NCBI GenBank assembly: GCA_047974765.1
Contig: JBKECP010000020.1
Span: forward strand, 124,001 to 188,000
Length of the DNA: 64,000 bases
Origin: JBKECP01 sp047974765
GTDB taxonomy: Bacteria; Pseudomonadota; Gammaproteobacteria; Pseudomonadales; Halieaceae
Direction of reading: 5' to 3'
The notes under the pieces are model-generated. The model was not told the origin of the DNA and made no database searches. It saw nothing but the letters and a program-made list of their open reading frames with translations. How positions within the stretch are numbered: the first letter of the stretch is position 1; each line of letters opens with the position of its first letter. Shown here piece after piece: positions 8,141 through 17,712 of the stretch. A program made the position numbers and the translations under genes.

Positions 8141-10381
8141 TCAGCTGGTCAGCAAGCGGGACAGGCCGCGTTCGCGCAGAGCCTGTTGCATCAGTTCGCG
8201 GATGTCGGTGGCATCGTCCATATTCAGTGCCTGCTGTGCCAGCAGTGAAGCATCGGCAGCAGAGAAACTGCGCAGTAACCATTTTATCCGGGGGATTTTG
8301 GAGGCACTCATACTGAGTGTGCGAATCCCCAGGCCCAGCAAAACCACAACGGCCGCCGGGTCTGAAGCCATTTCGCCACACAGGCTCAGGCGAATATTGT
8401 AACTGCGGGCCGTGTTGGCAATACGGGCCAATTCCCGCAATACAGCCGGGTGCAGGTGATCATAGGCGCCGGCCACCCGTGGATTATTGCGATCCAGAGC
8501 CAGCAAATACTGGCTGAGATCATTGGATCCAATGGAGATAAAGTCAATTTTTGGTGCCCATATCGGCAGCAGGGAAATTGCCGCAGGTACTTCTATCATA
8601 ATACCTACGGCGGGTCGGCAGATGGTATGACCTTCTTCCTGAAGCTGTTCGATGGCGTCATCAAGCAGGCTGCGCAAGCGGTCAATCTCGGCTGTATTGC
8701 TGACCATTGGCACCAGAATATGCAGGTTGTCTGCTCCTCTGGCGGAGCGAAGCATGGCCCGCAGCTGGGTCAGCAGTAAAGAAGTGTTGTCCAGACAGAA
8801 ACGAATACCGCGCCAACCCAGTGCCGGATTTTCTTCGACGATGGGGAAATAGGGCAGTGGTTTATCGCCACCAATATCCAGTGTGCGCATATAGACAGGT
8901 TTGCCTTCGTAGGCAGCCAGTACCTGCCGGTAGATGACTTCCTGCTCATCCTCCGAGGGAAAGGTTTCACTGATCATAAAGGGCATTTCAGTGCGGTACA
9001 GTCCCACGCCTTCGGCACCGTTGGCCAGACCCGGAGAAATATCCGCCAGCAGGCCGGTATTGGACAGCAGACGCACCCGTTCACCGTCAGTGGTGATTGC
9101 CGGTTCGTTGACCAGTTCGGCCAGTTCTCCCTGCAGGGTTTGTTCCATGCGCTGCAGACGGCGAAATTCCTTGCGCACCGAGCGGGCCGGATGCAGGATG
9201 ACGTAGCCGGTGTTGCCGTCGACAATAATATTGTCGCCATCACTCAGGCCGCGGATACTCCCTGTGCCCATGACGGCCGGAATACCCAGCGCGTTGGCCA
9301 GTACGGCTGTGTGAGACAGACTTGACCCCTCGTAGCAGACAATACCTTTGAGTTTGTCCGGGTCACAGGCGGCAATGTCAGAGACACTGACCTTGCTGCC
9401 CACCAGAATGATTTCGTCCTCGCCCTGGTTGATGGGGTGGGTGTCGTGGCCGAGCCAGGCAGCATAGAGCTTATTGCCCAGATGGTAGATATCCTCGTGA
9501 CGGGCCCGCAGGTAGGGATCTTCCATCGCCAGAAAAACATCGGCAAAATGCTGTACGGTCTGTCGCAAAGCACTGGGTAGCCAGTATCCTTCGCGGATGC
9601 GGGCGGTTACGCCTTCGTGCAACTGGATATCGGACAACAATAACTGATAGGCAGAAAAAACAGCGGCCACCGACTCAGACAGTTCTCGACCAATAGCCTG
9701 GCGTTCCTGTTCAACCTCTGTTGTAACGCGGGCCAGTAAGTCGCCCCACTGTGTAATTGTCTGGTCGCAGTTGTCGCAGTGTTTGTCGGGTACGCTGTAG
9801 AGATCGTCAATATCACAGATCAGGGCGTGGCCGATACCAATACCCGGTGAGCCTTTGACACCCCGGGCTTTGCGGGTGGCCGAGCGTGGATTGTTGATAA
9901 CGGCGGTGTCAGCGGGCAGTAACAAGGCCAGCTGGGTTGACAGAGTAACCAGAAAAGCCTGCTCTTCCTCACTCATCAGTCGCGCCTCACGCGACTGAAC
10001 GACCAATACACCCACCACCTCACCACTGCGCACCAGTGGTACGCCACAGAAACTGTGGAAATGCTCTTCCTGAGTCTCGGCAATATAGCGAAATTCCGGG
10101 TGTTGGGAGGCTTCAGCAATATTAATCGGGTGGCGGCTGCGCGCCGCCAGACCGACCAGGCCGGTCCCCGCCGGTAAAACAGTGCGGCCCACTGCCAGTG
10201 GATCGAGGCCGTGACTGGCAGCCAGCAACATGCTGCCGTCTGTCTGGGCAATATAAAGGCTGCAAACGTCCGCACCAATGGACTGGTGTATCGATTCTAC
10301 AATCAGTTCCACCTGATCGGCGTCGTTGCCCGCCTGAGCGACGGACTGGACAATACGGGTGAGTTCAAGCAAGGGGTTCAT
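8141..10381 (-). CDS. ptsP: PEP-protein phosphotransferase, nitrogen PTS enzyme I (EI-Ntr)
   Basis: A 746-residue cytoplasmic kinase that takes phosphate from phosphoenolpyruvate and passes it to NPr (PtsO) in the nitrogen phosphotransferase system. An N-terminal GAF domain (about 1-165) matches the sensory domain that distinguishes PtsP from PtsI. The HPr-binding and phosphohistidine domains follow, with the catalytic His in SSLSHTAVLANALGIPAV. The C-terminal PEP-binding barrel carries GLYRTEMPF, LDIGGDKPLPY and FISIGSNDLSQY. A GTG at 10414 would add 11 residues; the ATG at 10381 aligns with known PtsP N-termini (MNPLLELTRIV). It is divergent from the MDR oxidoreductase gene. ptsO and ptsN are not in the window. 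Confidence 0.95.
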   Translation of the reverse strand: MNPLLELTRIVQSVAQAGNDADQVELIVESIHQSIGADVCSLYIAQTDGSMLLAASHGLDPLAVGRTVLPAGTGLVGLAARSRHPINIAEASQHPEFRYIAETQEEHFHSFCGVPLVRSGEVVGVLVVQSREARLMSEEEQAFLVTLSTQLALLLPADTAVINNPRSATRKARGVKGSPGIGIGHALICDIDDLYSVPDKHCDNCDQTITQWGDLLARVTTEVEQERQAIGRELSESVAAVFSAYQLLLSDIQLHEGVTARIREGYWLPSALRQTVQHFADVFLAMEDPYLRARHEDIYHLGNKLYAAWLGHDTHPINQGEDEIILVGSKVSVSDIAACDPDKLKGIVCYEGSSLSHTAVLANALGIPAVMGTGSIRGLSDGDNIIVDGNTGYVILHPARSVRKEFRRLQRMEQTLQGELAELVNEPAITTDGERVRLLSNTGLLADISPGLANGAEGVGLYRTEMPFMISETFPSEDEQEVIYRQVLAAYEGKPVYMRTLDIGGDKPLPYFPIVEENPALGWRGIRFCLDNTSLLLTQLRAMLRSARGADNLHILVPMVSNTAEIDRLRSLLDDAIEQLQEEGHTICRPAVGIMIEVPAAISLLPIWAPKIDFISIGSNDLSQYLLALDRNNPRVAGAYDHLHPAVLRELARIANTARSYNIRLSLCGEMASDPAAVVVLLGLGIRTLSMSASKIPRIKWLLRSFSAADASLLAQQALNMDDATDIRELMQQALRERGLSRLLTS

Positions 10382-10544
10382 AGGGACACTATTAGGCGTG
10401 AAATGTCGCTTCACGGCAAGGGGCGGAGTCTCAATTTGGATAATTATGCCAGTATCAATCTGATCTGCTGACGCAGACCGCGGGCCGGTCTTGGGTTATA
10501 GTGCCTCTCTTTTTGTTTGTTGCCACATAATCAGAGGGTGAATC

Positions 10545-11687
10545 ATGACTACCGGCCTGCAAATGCGTTCAATGGTACGCGAAGATGCGACTCTGCAACT
10601 CTCGCTGGAAGAGGTTGAGCTGCCGCAACCGGCGCCGGATGAAGTACTGGTGCGTATTGATGCCGCACCGATCAATCCTTCTGATCTGGCGCTGATGACA
10701 GCTTTTGCTGATCTTGAAGCTGCCACACAAAGTGGCAGTACTGAGCGGCCACTGATCAGTGCGCCTGTCAGTGACGCAATCATGGCTGTTCTCCAGGGGC
10801 GCATTGGGCAGTCTTTACCGGTGGGCAATGAAGGGGCTGGCGAGGTGGTGGCTGTCGGCAGTTCAGCTGAGGCACAGGCATTGCTGGGGCGTACGGTGGG
10901 TATTTTTGCCGGCGAGAGTTTTGGCCAGTACCGCTGTGTCAATGTACACCAGTGTCTGTTGTTGAACGAGGGCACAACAGCTGTGGAGGGCGCTTCCTGT
11001 TTTGTCAATCCGATGACGGCACTGGCAATGACTGAAACCATGCGTATGGAGGGTCATGGCGCTATCGTGCATACAGCGGCGGCATCCAATCTGGGTCAAA
11101 TGTTGAATCGTATTTGCCTGCAGGACGGTATTCCCCTGGTTAATATTGTGCGCAAATCCGAGCATGTCAGGTTGCTGCGTGAGCAGGGGGCTCGCTATGT
11201 GCTGAACTCTTCCGATGAGAATTACCCGCAACAGCTGCGTGCAGCAATTGCTGAAACCGGCGCCACGCTGGCCTTTGATGCTATTGGCGGCGGCAGGCAG
11301 GTAAGTCAGATTATGGGTGCCATGGAGACGGTCGCCGCCAGCACAATGAGCGAATACAATCGCTATGGTTCCAGCGTGTACAAACAACTTTATATTTACG
11401 GTGGCCTGGATACCAGTCCGACTACACTCAACCGTTCCTTTGGTTTTGCCTGGGGTGTGGGTGGCTGGTTGTTGACGCACTTCCTGCAACGTGTGGATAT
11501 CCCCAGACTGCTGGAGATGAAGGCGCGCATTGCCCGTGAAATCATCACAACCTTTGCCAGCCATTACACGGGCGAAGTCAGTCTGGCAGGTGCGCTTGAT
11601 CTGGATACACTGCGCAATTACAGCCGTCAGGCAACCGGGGAAAAATACCTGATCCGCCCCCAGCAGTCAGTGTGCCCGATTCAGTAA
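10545..11687 (+). CDS. Zinc-independent MDR family NAD(P)H oxidoreductase (quinone reductase-like)
   Basis: A 380-residue medium-chain dehydrogenase/reductase. The N-terminal GroES-like domain includes VLVRIDAAPINPSDLALM and GNEGAGEVVAVG, typical of quinone oxidoreductases. A Rossmann NAD(P)-binding domain follows, with HTAAASNLGQMLNRI in place of the classical GxGxxG. The zinc ligands of alcohol dehydrogenases are not evident. GAGG lies seven bases before the ATG, and a TATAGT sequence at 10497-10502 could be a -10 box, although no good -35 matches it. The natural substrate is unknown. Downstream are two hairpins and hrpB. Confidence 0.85.
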   Translation: MTTGLQMRSMVREDATLQLSLEEVELPQPAPDEVLVRIDAAPINPSDLALMTAFADLEAATQSGSTERPLISAPVSDAIMAVLQGRIGQSLPVGNEGAGEVVAVGSSAEAQALLGRTVGIFAGESFGQYRCVNVHQCLLLNEGTTAVEGASCFVNPMTALAMTETMRMEGHGAIVHTAAASNLGQMLNRICLQDGIPLVNIVRKSEHVRLLREQGARYVLNSSDENYPQQLRAAIAETGATLAFDAIGGGRQVSQIMGAMETVAASTMSEYNRYGSSVYKQLYIYGGLDTSPTTLNRSFGFAWGVGGWLLTHFLQRVDIPRLLEMKARIAREIITTFASHYTGEVSLAGALDLDTLRNYSRQATGEKYLIRPQQSVCPIQ

Positions 11688-11709
11688 GCCAGGACGGATT
11701 TTTTAGTCA

Positions 11710-11746
11710 GGAGCGGGACGCTCCTTTGAACAGCCGCCTTGGCGGC
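11710..11746 (+). other. Two adjacent hairpins before hrpB
   Basis: Two short perfect inverted repeats occupy the gap between the MDR oxidoreductase and hrpB. GGAGCG-GGA-CGCTCC lies at 11710-11724, followed by TTT. GCCGCC-TT-GGCGGC lies at 11733-11746. The first may act as a weak terminator for the upstream gene. The second ends about 20 bases before the hrpB ATG and could affect translation initiation. Confidence 0.5.
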
Positions 11747-11765
11747 ACAGTGGTTATTATTTCCA

Positions 11766-14354
11766 ATGTTGAGTGCAATTCCTGATTCTCTGCCCGTCAG
11801 GCATATCCTGCCAGAGCTGGCTGATACCCTGAACATGCGCCATGAAGTGGTTTTACAGGCTCCACCTGGAGCCGGTAAAACCACCAGCGTGGCGCTGGCA
11901 TTACTGGCTGCACCCTGGCTTGCAGGTCAGACGATATTGCTGATTGAACCCCGGCGTATTGCCGCCAGAGCTGCGGCTGTGCGCATGGCCAAATTGCTGG
12001 GTGAAAACGTGGGGCAGCGTATTGGTTATCGTATCCGTCTGGAGAGTCGTGTCAGCGCACACACCCGTATTGAGGTGCTTACCGAAGGTGTGCTTGCCCG
12101 TCGTTTGCAGGATGACCCGGAACTCAAGGGTGTTGCACTGGTTATTTTTGATGAGTTTCACGAGCGCAATCTGGATTCGGATCTCAGTCTGGCCTTGTGC
12201 CTGCAAGCCAGAGAACTTTTCAGGACACCCGATAATCCACTGCGTTTGCTGGTGATGTCGGCCACGCTCGATGGTGAAGCTGTGGCACAGTTGCTCGATG
12301 AGGCACCTGTTCTGACGTGCGAGGGGCGCCAGTATCCGGTTGATATTCGATACGGTACTGCCCATGAATTGCGCAGGCCCATCGTGCCGGTAGTTACTGA
12401 TACTGTAGTTCAGGCTCAGCGGGAGCAGCGGGGCAGCATTCTGGTTTTTTTGCCGGGACAGAGTGAAATTATTCGTGTGGCAGGGCAACTAAAGGGCCGT
12501 CTTGATGAAGATATGGACCTGTGTATGCTCTACGGTGGCCTGCCACTGGAGAAACAGCAGGCAGCTATCGCGCCGGCTGCACCTGGCCGTCGCAAAATTG
12601 TGCTGGCGACCAATATTGCCGAAACCAGTTTGACCATAGAAGGTGTTGAAGTTGTAGTCGACAGTGGCCTGATGCGCAGTGCTGTTTTTGATGCAGCTAC
12701 TGGTGTGACCCGCTTGCACACCCGGCGTATCTCGCGGGCTTCTGCCAGGCAGCGTGCGGGCCGGGCTGGACGTCTGGGACCTGGTATCTGTTACCGGTTG
12801 TGGAGCCAGGAGCAACAACAGCACCTGCTTGCCCACACAGAAGCAGAGATACTCCACTCGGATCTGACTTCTTTGGCGCTGCAACTATTGGGCTGGGGTG
12901 TCAGTGATATAACGCAATTGCGCTGGCTTGATTTGCCACCTGAACGCACCTATCAGCAGGCGCTGGAGGTGCTCAGATACTGCCAGGCGATTACAGCAGG
13001 CCATCAGCAAACACTGCGACTAACGCCGCATGGTGTGCAATTGGCACAGATGCCGATGCATCCGCGGTTGGGGCATATGCTGTTACTGGGGGCTGATCTG
13101 AATGTGGCTGACAGTGCCTGTTTATTGGCAGCGGTGTTATCTGAGCGGGTGCCGAAGCTGGGTCAGCATGCAGATCTTGGTAGTGTATTGGCACAATTGA
13201 GAAGCGATACTCAACTGCCGGTGCAGCACCAGGGGTGGGCGCGGCGGATAAGGGAGCAGGCGCGACGCTTCAGGCATGTGCTGGATAAGGTTTGGCACCG
13301 GACAGACGGCAGCTCGGATGCCGACCCTGTTCTGCCTGTGGATGATATTCCCGGCGTGTTGATGGCGGCAGCTTACCCGGACAGAATTGCCCGCCAGCGT
13401 TCTGGTGGACGGGGTATGATTTTTCAGCTCAGCAATGGTCGCAGTGCGCGTTTGCCGATGAATGATCCATTGATCAGTGAGCACTGGCTGGCGGTGGCTG
13501 AACTGGGTGGACGCAGTGGTGAGGCTGAAGATCAGATTTTCAGTGCACTGCCACTGAACAATCGTTACTTTGATACGGTTCTGGCGCCGCTGATAAGCCA
13601 GCGCGAGCACATTTACTGGAGTGATGAGACCAATCGTATGCTGGCAGAGCTCAAGACCTGCCTGGGACAGATTGTGTTGTCGTCGCAGTCTCTGCCGCAA
13701 ATTCCACAGCAGACAAGAGAGAAATTGTTGCTGGAGCTTGTTCGTCAACGCGGGCTGGATATCCTGCCCTGGACGGATGGCCTGCGCCAATGGCGGGCTC
13801 GGGTGCAGTTGTTGTATCAGCAGGCCTTGCAACGTGGTCGTGGTAATCAGTGGCCGGATCTGTCCGATGAGGCATTGCTGGCCAATCTTGAAAGCTGGCT
13901 GTTGCCCTGGCTTGATCAGGTACAGCGACAGGAGGATTTCAAGGCGCTGGATCTGCGCAGTATTTTGCAGGCCCAGCTGCCCTGGCCGCTGTCGATGGAG
14001 CTGGCCCGGCAGGCACCGGAACAAATTACGGTGCCCTCAGGTTCAAGTATTGCCATTGACTATACGCAATCACCGCCGGTACTGGCGGTAAAATTGCAGG
14101 AAATGTTTGGTTGCCGCGAAGGGCCGCGAATCTGTGACGGCACATTGGCATTGACACTGCATTTACTGTCACCGGCCCGGCGGCCGCTGCAGATGACGGC
14201 CGATCTGGCCAGTTTTTGGCAGCAGGGTTATGCCCAGGTACGCAAAGAGATGCGCGGGCGCTACCCCAAACACCCCTGGCCGGAAGATCCGCTACAGGCT
14301 ATCCCCACCGCTTACACCAAAGCGCGGCAGCAAATACAGGAAGGTTCTGTTTAG
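11766..14354 (+). CDS. hrpB: ATP-dependent RNA helicase HrpB (DEAH box)
   Basis: An 862-residue superfamily 2 helicase. Motif I is APPGAGKTT, motif II is DEFH (FDEFHERNLD), motif III is MSATLDGE, and motif VI is QRAGRAGRLGPG. The HA2 region and the HrpB-specific C-terminal domain follow, so the length is normal. HrpB is widespread in proteobacteria and its biological role is poorly known. The frame opens at a TTG at 11739, but the ATG at 11766 gives the expected N-terminus (SLPVRHILPELADTL). The stop codon overlaps that of convergent ygiQ by four bases. Confidence 0.95.
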   Translation: MLSAIPDSLPVRHILPELADTLNMRHEVVLQAPPGAGKTTSVALALLAAPWLAGQTILLIEPRRIAARAAAVRMAKLLGENVGQRIGYRIRLESRVSAHTRIEVLTEGVLARRLQDDPELKGVALVIFDEFHERNLDSDLSLALCLQARELFRTPDNPLRLLVMSATLDGEAVAQLLDEAPVLTCEGRQYPVDIRYGTAHELRRPIVPVVTDTVVQAQREQRGSILVFLPGQSEIIRVAGQLKGRLDEDMDLCMLYGGLPLEKQQAAIAPAAPGRRKIVLATNIAETSLTIEGVEVVVDSGLMRSAVFDAATGVTRLHTRRISRASARQRAGRAGRLGPGICYRLWSQEQQQHLLAHTEAEILHSDLTSLALQLLGWGVSDITQLRWLDLPPERTYQQALEVLRYCQAITAGHQQTLRLTPHGVQLAQMPMHPRLGHMLLLGADLNVADSACLLAAVLSERVPKLGQHADLGSVLAQLRSDTQLPVQHQGWARRIREQARRFRHVLDKVWHRTDGSSDADPVLPVDDIPGVLMAAAYPDRIARQRSGGRGMIFQLSNGRSARLPMNDPLISEHWLAVAELGGRSGEAEDQIFSALPLNNRYFDTVLAPLISQREHIYWSDETNRMLAELKTCLGQIVLSSQSLPQIPQQTREKLLLELVRQRGLDILPWTDGLRQWRARVQLLYQQALQRGRGNQWPDLSDEALLANLESWLLPWLDQVQRQEDFKALDLRSILQAQLPWPLSMELARQAPEQITVPSGSSIAIDYTQSPPVLAVKLQEMFGCREGPRICDGTLALTLHLLSPARRPLQMTADLASFWQQGYAQVRKEMRGRYPKHPWPEDPLQAIPTAYTKARQQIQEGSV

Positions 14355-16528
14355 CGCCGTTTACGACAGCCCGGTTTGCGCCCGGGGTTTTGGGGCAGGC
14401 CGGTATGCTGGGTGGCAAACGCTGAGATACCGATAGTGCCTGCGGGCACTCTTTGATGGCGTTTGGGTGGCTGCCGCGGCGGAATCAGGTGCATCCTGCC
14501 ATTGCCGATCAAATCGGTACGGCCCATTTTTTTCAGGGTCTGGCGCAGCAGTGGCCAGTTGTCCGGGTCGTGATAACGCAAAAAAGCCTTGTGCAGGCGG
14601 CGTTGGGACAACTTGCGTACCGTTGGCATACTATCGGAGTGGCGGGTGATCTTTTTCAGCGGGTTTTTGCCGCTGTAGTACATTGCGGTGGCTGTTGCCA
14701 TGGGCGAGGGATAGAAGGTCTGCACCTGGTCAGTGCGAAACTTGTTGCGTTTGAGCCAGAGAGCCAGATTCATCATATCTTCATCACTGGTACCCGGGTG
14801 AGCAGCGATGAAATAGGGGATCAAAAACTGTGCCTTGCCAGCCGCCTTCGAAAACTTTTCAAACATGGCCTTGAAGCGATCGTAAGTGCCCATGCCGGGC
14901 TTCATCATTTTGGACAGTGGTCCCTGCTCAGTGTGCTCCGGTGCGATTTTCAGGTAGCCACCGACGTGGTGGCGCACCAGCTCCTCGACATACTCAGGTG
15001 TTTCCACGGCCAAGTCGTAGCGCAGACCAGAGGCGATCAGCACTTTTTTCACACCCGGCACCTGTCGTGTCTTGCGGTAAAGGCCAATCAGCGGTGTCTG
15101 GTCAGTGTGCAGATTGGAGCAAATACCGGGGAATACGCAGCTGGGCTTGCGGCAGGCGGCCTCGATTTGTGGGCTGTTACAGCCGAGTCGCCACATATTG
15201 GCTGTTGGCCCGCCCAGGTCCGAGATTACGCCGGTAAAGGCGGTTGAGGTATCGCGGATGCGTTCCACCTCACGCACGATGGATTCTTCACTGCGGTTCT
15301 GGATGATGCGGCCCTCGTGCTCGGTGATTGAGCAGAAGGTGCAGCCGCCAAAGCAGCCGCGCATGATGTTGATCGAATGCCGGATCATCTCGTAGGCGGG
15401 AATGCGGGCATCACCGTAGCTGGAGTGGGGCAGGCGGGTATAGGGCTGGTCGAAGACCCAGTCAATCTCCGGTGTGGCCAGTGGCAGCGGCGGTGGATTC
15501 AGCCATACGTCGCGGTCACCGTGGGCCTGCACCAGTGGACGGGCATTGTAGGGGTTGGTTTCTCTGTGCAGAATGCGTGAGGCATGGGCATAGAGGGTAG
15601 CATCGGCCTTGACCTGCTCGTAGGCGGGCAGGCGAATCACTGTTGGGCGTGAATCCTTGCGGCTGCTCTGGCGACCCATCAACCGCACCGGCTCCGCCGT
15701 TTTATCAGTAGCACCGTTTGTTGTCTGTTCCCGGGTGCAGGCTTCGGTGTTGCTGGTATCGACATAAGGATTGATGGGTGCCTGCAATGGCCCGATGACA
15801 TCAATGGAGCTGGAGTCGATTTGCCGCCATTCATCCGGTATCTGTTTGCGCACAAAGGCTGTACCGCGCACATTGCGAATATCGCGGACTGTTTCTCCGG
15901 CAGCCAGGCGGTGGGCAATATCCACAATGGCCCGTTCGGCATTGCCGTAGAGCAGCAGGTCGGCGCGGCTGTCGATGAGGATACTGCGGCGGATTTTGTC
16001 ACTCCAGTAATCATAGTGGGCAATGCGGCGCAGACTGGCCTCGATACTGCCGATAATCAGTGGCACGTCCTTGTAGGCCTCTCGCAGGCGCTGGCTGTAG
16101 ACGATAACGGCTCGATCCGGTCGGCGATTGCCCTCAGCGTGGGGGGTGTAGGCATCATCGCTACGGCGTTTGCGATCGGCAGTGTAGCGGTTGATCATCG
16201 AATCCATATTGCCTGCCGATACGCCAAAAAAGAGGTTCGGACGACCCAGCACCCTGAACGGTTCGGCGCTGTCCCAGTCGGGCTGGGCGATGATGCCAAC
16301 GCGAAAGCCCTGGGCCTCCAGTGCACGGCCGATAACAGCCATGCCAAAGCTGGGATGATCGACATAAGCATCGCCGGTAACGATGATAATGTCACAGCTG
16401 TCCCAGCCCAGCGCATCCATTTCTGCCCGGCTCATCGGCAGTTCCGGGGCTGGCCCGAAGCACTCAGCCCAGTATTTGCGGTAGTTGTACAGCGGTGTTG
16501 GCTGATTGACGGCGCTCATGACATTCAT
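14351..16528 (-). CDS. ygiQ: YgiQ family radical SAM protein
   Basis: A 725-residue protein of the UPF0313/YgiQ family. The N-terminal domain begins with CDIIIVTGDAYVDHPSFG, characteristic of the family. The radical SAM cluster motif is CFGGCTFC (CxxxCxxC) in the central domain, preceded by MRGC, and binds a [4Fe-4S] cluster that cleaves S-adenosylmethionine. A basic C-terminal tail rich in Arg, Lys and Pro follows. The reaction of the family is unknown. The ATG at 16528 is used; another in-frame ATG lies three codons on. It is the last gene of a minus-strand run that starts with tesA, and it ends convergently with hrpB. Confidence 0.95.
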   Translation of the reverse strand: MNVMSAVNQPTPLYNYRKYWAECFGPAPELPMSRAEMDALGWDSCDIIIVTGDAYVDHPSFGMAVIGRALEAQGFRVGIIAQPDWDSAEPFRVLGRPNLFFGVSAGNMDSMINRYTADRKRRSDDAYTPHAEGNRRPDRAVIVYSQRLREAYKDVPLIIGSIEASLRRIAHYDYWSDKIRRSILIDSRADLLLYGNAERAIVDIAHRLAAGETVRDIRNVRGTAFVRKQIPDEWRQIDSSSIDVIGPLQAPINPYVDTSNTEACTREQTTNGATDKTAEPVRLMGRQSSRKDSRPTVIRLPAYEQVKADATLYAHASRILHRETNPYNARPLVQAHGDRDVWLNPPPLPLATPEIDWVFDQPYTRLPHSSYGDARIPAYEMIRHSINIMRGCFGGCTFCSITEHEGRIIQNRSEESIVREVERIRDTSTAFTGVISDLGGPTANMWRLGCNSPQIEAACRKPSCVFPGICSNLHTDQTPLIGLYRKTRQVPGVKKVLIASGLRYDLAVETPEYVEELVRHHVGGYLKIAPEHTEQGPLSKMMKPGMGTYDRFKAMFEKFSKAAGKAQFLIPYFIAAHPGTSDEDMMNLALWLKRNKFRTDQVQTFYPSPMATATAMYYSGKNPLKKITRHSDSMPTVRKLSQRRLHKAFLRYHDPDNWPLLRQTLKKMGRTDLIGNGRMHLIPPRQPPKRHQRVPAGTIGISAFATQHTGLPQNPGRKPGCRKRR

Positions 16529-16596
16529 GGCAAAAAGGGCGGTTATACCGCAGGCAAAAAAAGGGGCGGGGATTATAGCGAAAGCTGTCGGGAAGG

Positions 16597-16752
16597 TCAG
16601 GTTTTATATCCCGTCCAGACTAGCTGTGCCGGGCTTTGGGGTAATGTGTCTATTGATGTGATTCTGGCCGGATTGGTCCACTTGTAGATCAGTATGGCGA
16701 GTGTCAGCACCAGCAGGCAAATGAAGGCAATATGGAAAGTCCTGTTCTGCAT
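16597..16752 (-). CDS. 51-residue single-pass membrane protein, unknown function
   Basis: A small open frame on the minus strand between the ion channel gene and ygiQ. It has a good ribosome binding site (AAGGA nine bases before the ATG). The product starts MQNRTFHIAFICLLVLTLAIL, with a hydrophobic helix at about residues 7-23. A soluble tail of about 28 residues containing NPARITSID follows. No family is recognised. It lies 73 bp after the channel gene and 68 bp before ygiQ on the same strand, so it would be co-transcribed. The strong initiation signal and membrane helix support it; conservation is untested. Confidence 0.5.
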   Translation of the reverse strand: MQNRTFHIAFICLLVLTLAILIYKWTNPARITSIDTLPQSPAQLVWTGYKT

Positions 16753-16825
16753 AAGGTGCGTTCCTTTTTCATGGTAATGTCGATGTAATGACCAAAGATG
16801 ATTCAGTATAAGGTATCAGGATGAT

Positions 16826-17665
16826 TCATGTTGGTGGTGGCAGTTTGGATGCACAGTATTTGCAGTAAATGGCATCTGGCTCATGGCCTGCGCGGGAGCA
16901 GTGAGTGCAGTTGCGGCTATTGCGTGTACTGAAGTGACCGGCGCGCATCTCACTGGCCAGTTCTGCGGTGATAATACCTGTGGGCACTGCGATGATGGCA
17001 TAACCGGTCAGCATACCAATAGCCGAGATTGTACGGCCCAGTACCGTTACTGGTACGACATCACCATAGCCCACCGTGGTGATGGTAACGATGGCCCAGT
17101 AAATACTTTTTGGAATATTGTCAAAGCCATTGGCTGGCCCTTCCACCACATACAGAAGGCAGCCAAAAATTATGGTAATGATCATCATCATTGAAAAAAA
17201 CACAAACACTTTGCGCGATGAACGCCGCAGGGCACCTGCGAGCATATTGGCTTCATTGAGAAAAGCCACCAGTCGCAGTACCCGGAAAATACGCAGTATC
17301 CGCAGCAGGCGGATGATCAACAGAGGGGCTGCCTGAGGCACCAAAATAGCAATGTAAGTTGGTAAAATGGCCAGCAGATCCACAATGCCATAAATACTTA
17401 ATACATAGGCTTTGCGGTTGGGGGAGCACCAGATACGAATCAAATATTCCATGCTGAACAACAGGGTGAAAAGCCATTCGATATTCCAGAATATGTCACC
17501 GTACTGCTGATGCAGATCGGCAATGGAGTCGAGCATGACAATGGTGACACTGCTCATAATGACGGCAATCAGCGAAATGTCATACCACTTGCCCAATGAT
17601 GTTTCAGTACCAAAAATGACATCGTAAAAAGTTTGTTGCAGCGGGCTCAGTTTGCGTGCGCTCAT
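16826..17665 (-). CDS. Voltage-gated-type ion (probably K+) channel with C-terminal zinc ribbon
   Basis: A 279-residue channel subunit with six transmembrane segments. The S4-like helix LLIIRLLRILRIFRVLRL has regularly spaced arginines, as in voltage sensors. The pore loop reads TITTVGYGD, the potassium selectivity filter. After S6 the tail contains CTHCSRAGHEP..YCKYCASKL, two CxxC pairs forming a likely zinc ribbon. This is not a usual part of bacterial Kv channels, although ion transporters with such a tail occur in gammaproteobacteria. It would act as a tetramer in the inner membrane. It follows bioA by 47 bp. Confidence 0.92.
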   Translation of the reverse strand: MSARKLSPLQQTFYDVIFGTETSLGKWYDISLIAVIMSSVTIVMLDSIADLHQQYGDIFWNIEWLFTLLFSMEYLIRIWCSPNRKAYVLSIYGIVDLLAILPTYIAILVPQAAPLLIIRLLRILRIFRVLRLVAFLNEANMLAGALRRSSRKVFVFFSMMMIITIIFGCLLYVVEGPANGFDNIPKSIYWAIVTITTVGYGDVVPVTVLGRTISAIGMLTGYAIIAVPTGIITAELASEMRAGHFSTRNSRNCTHCSRAGHEPDAIYCKYCASKLPPPT

Positions 17666-17712
17666 GCGCCGGTCATCCTTTGGCTGATTTTAATAAGTAC
17701 ACAGGTCATCTG

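Noticed and set aside
8022..8381. Upstream extension of the acyltransferase frame
   Set aside because: It overlaps ptsP, is Cys/Arg-rich with no family likeness, and a suitable ATG with a ribosome binding site lies at 8021.
10863..11564. 233-residue minus-strand frame
   Set aside because: It is antisense to the MDR oxidoreductase gene and has no domain or start signal.
13137..14024. 295-residue minus-strand frame
   Set aside because: It is antisense to hrpB with biased composition; a shadow frame.
14453..15247. 264-residue plus-strand frame
   Set aside because: It is antisense to ygiQ, whose radical SAM motifs and family match are clear.
15821..16687. 288-residue plus-strand frame
   Set aside because: It is mostly antisense to ygiQ and the region after the 51-residue gene; no signal peptide or family.
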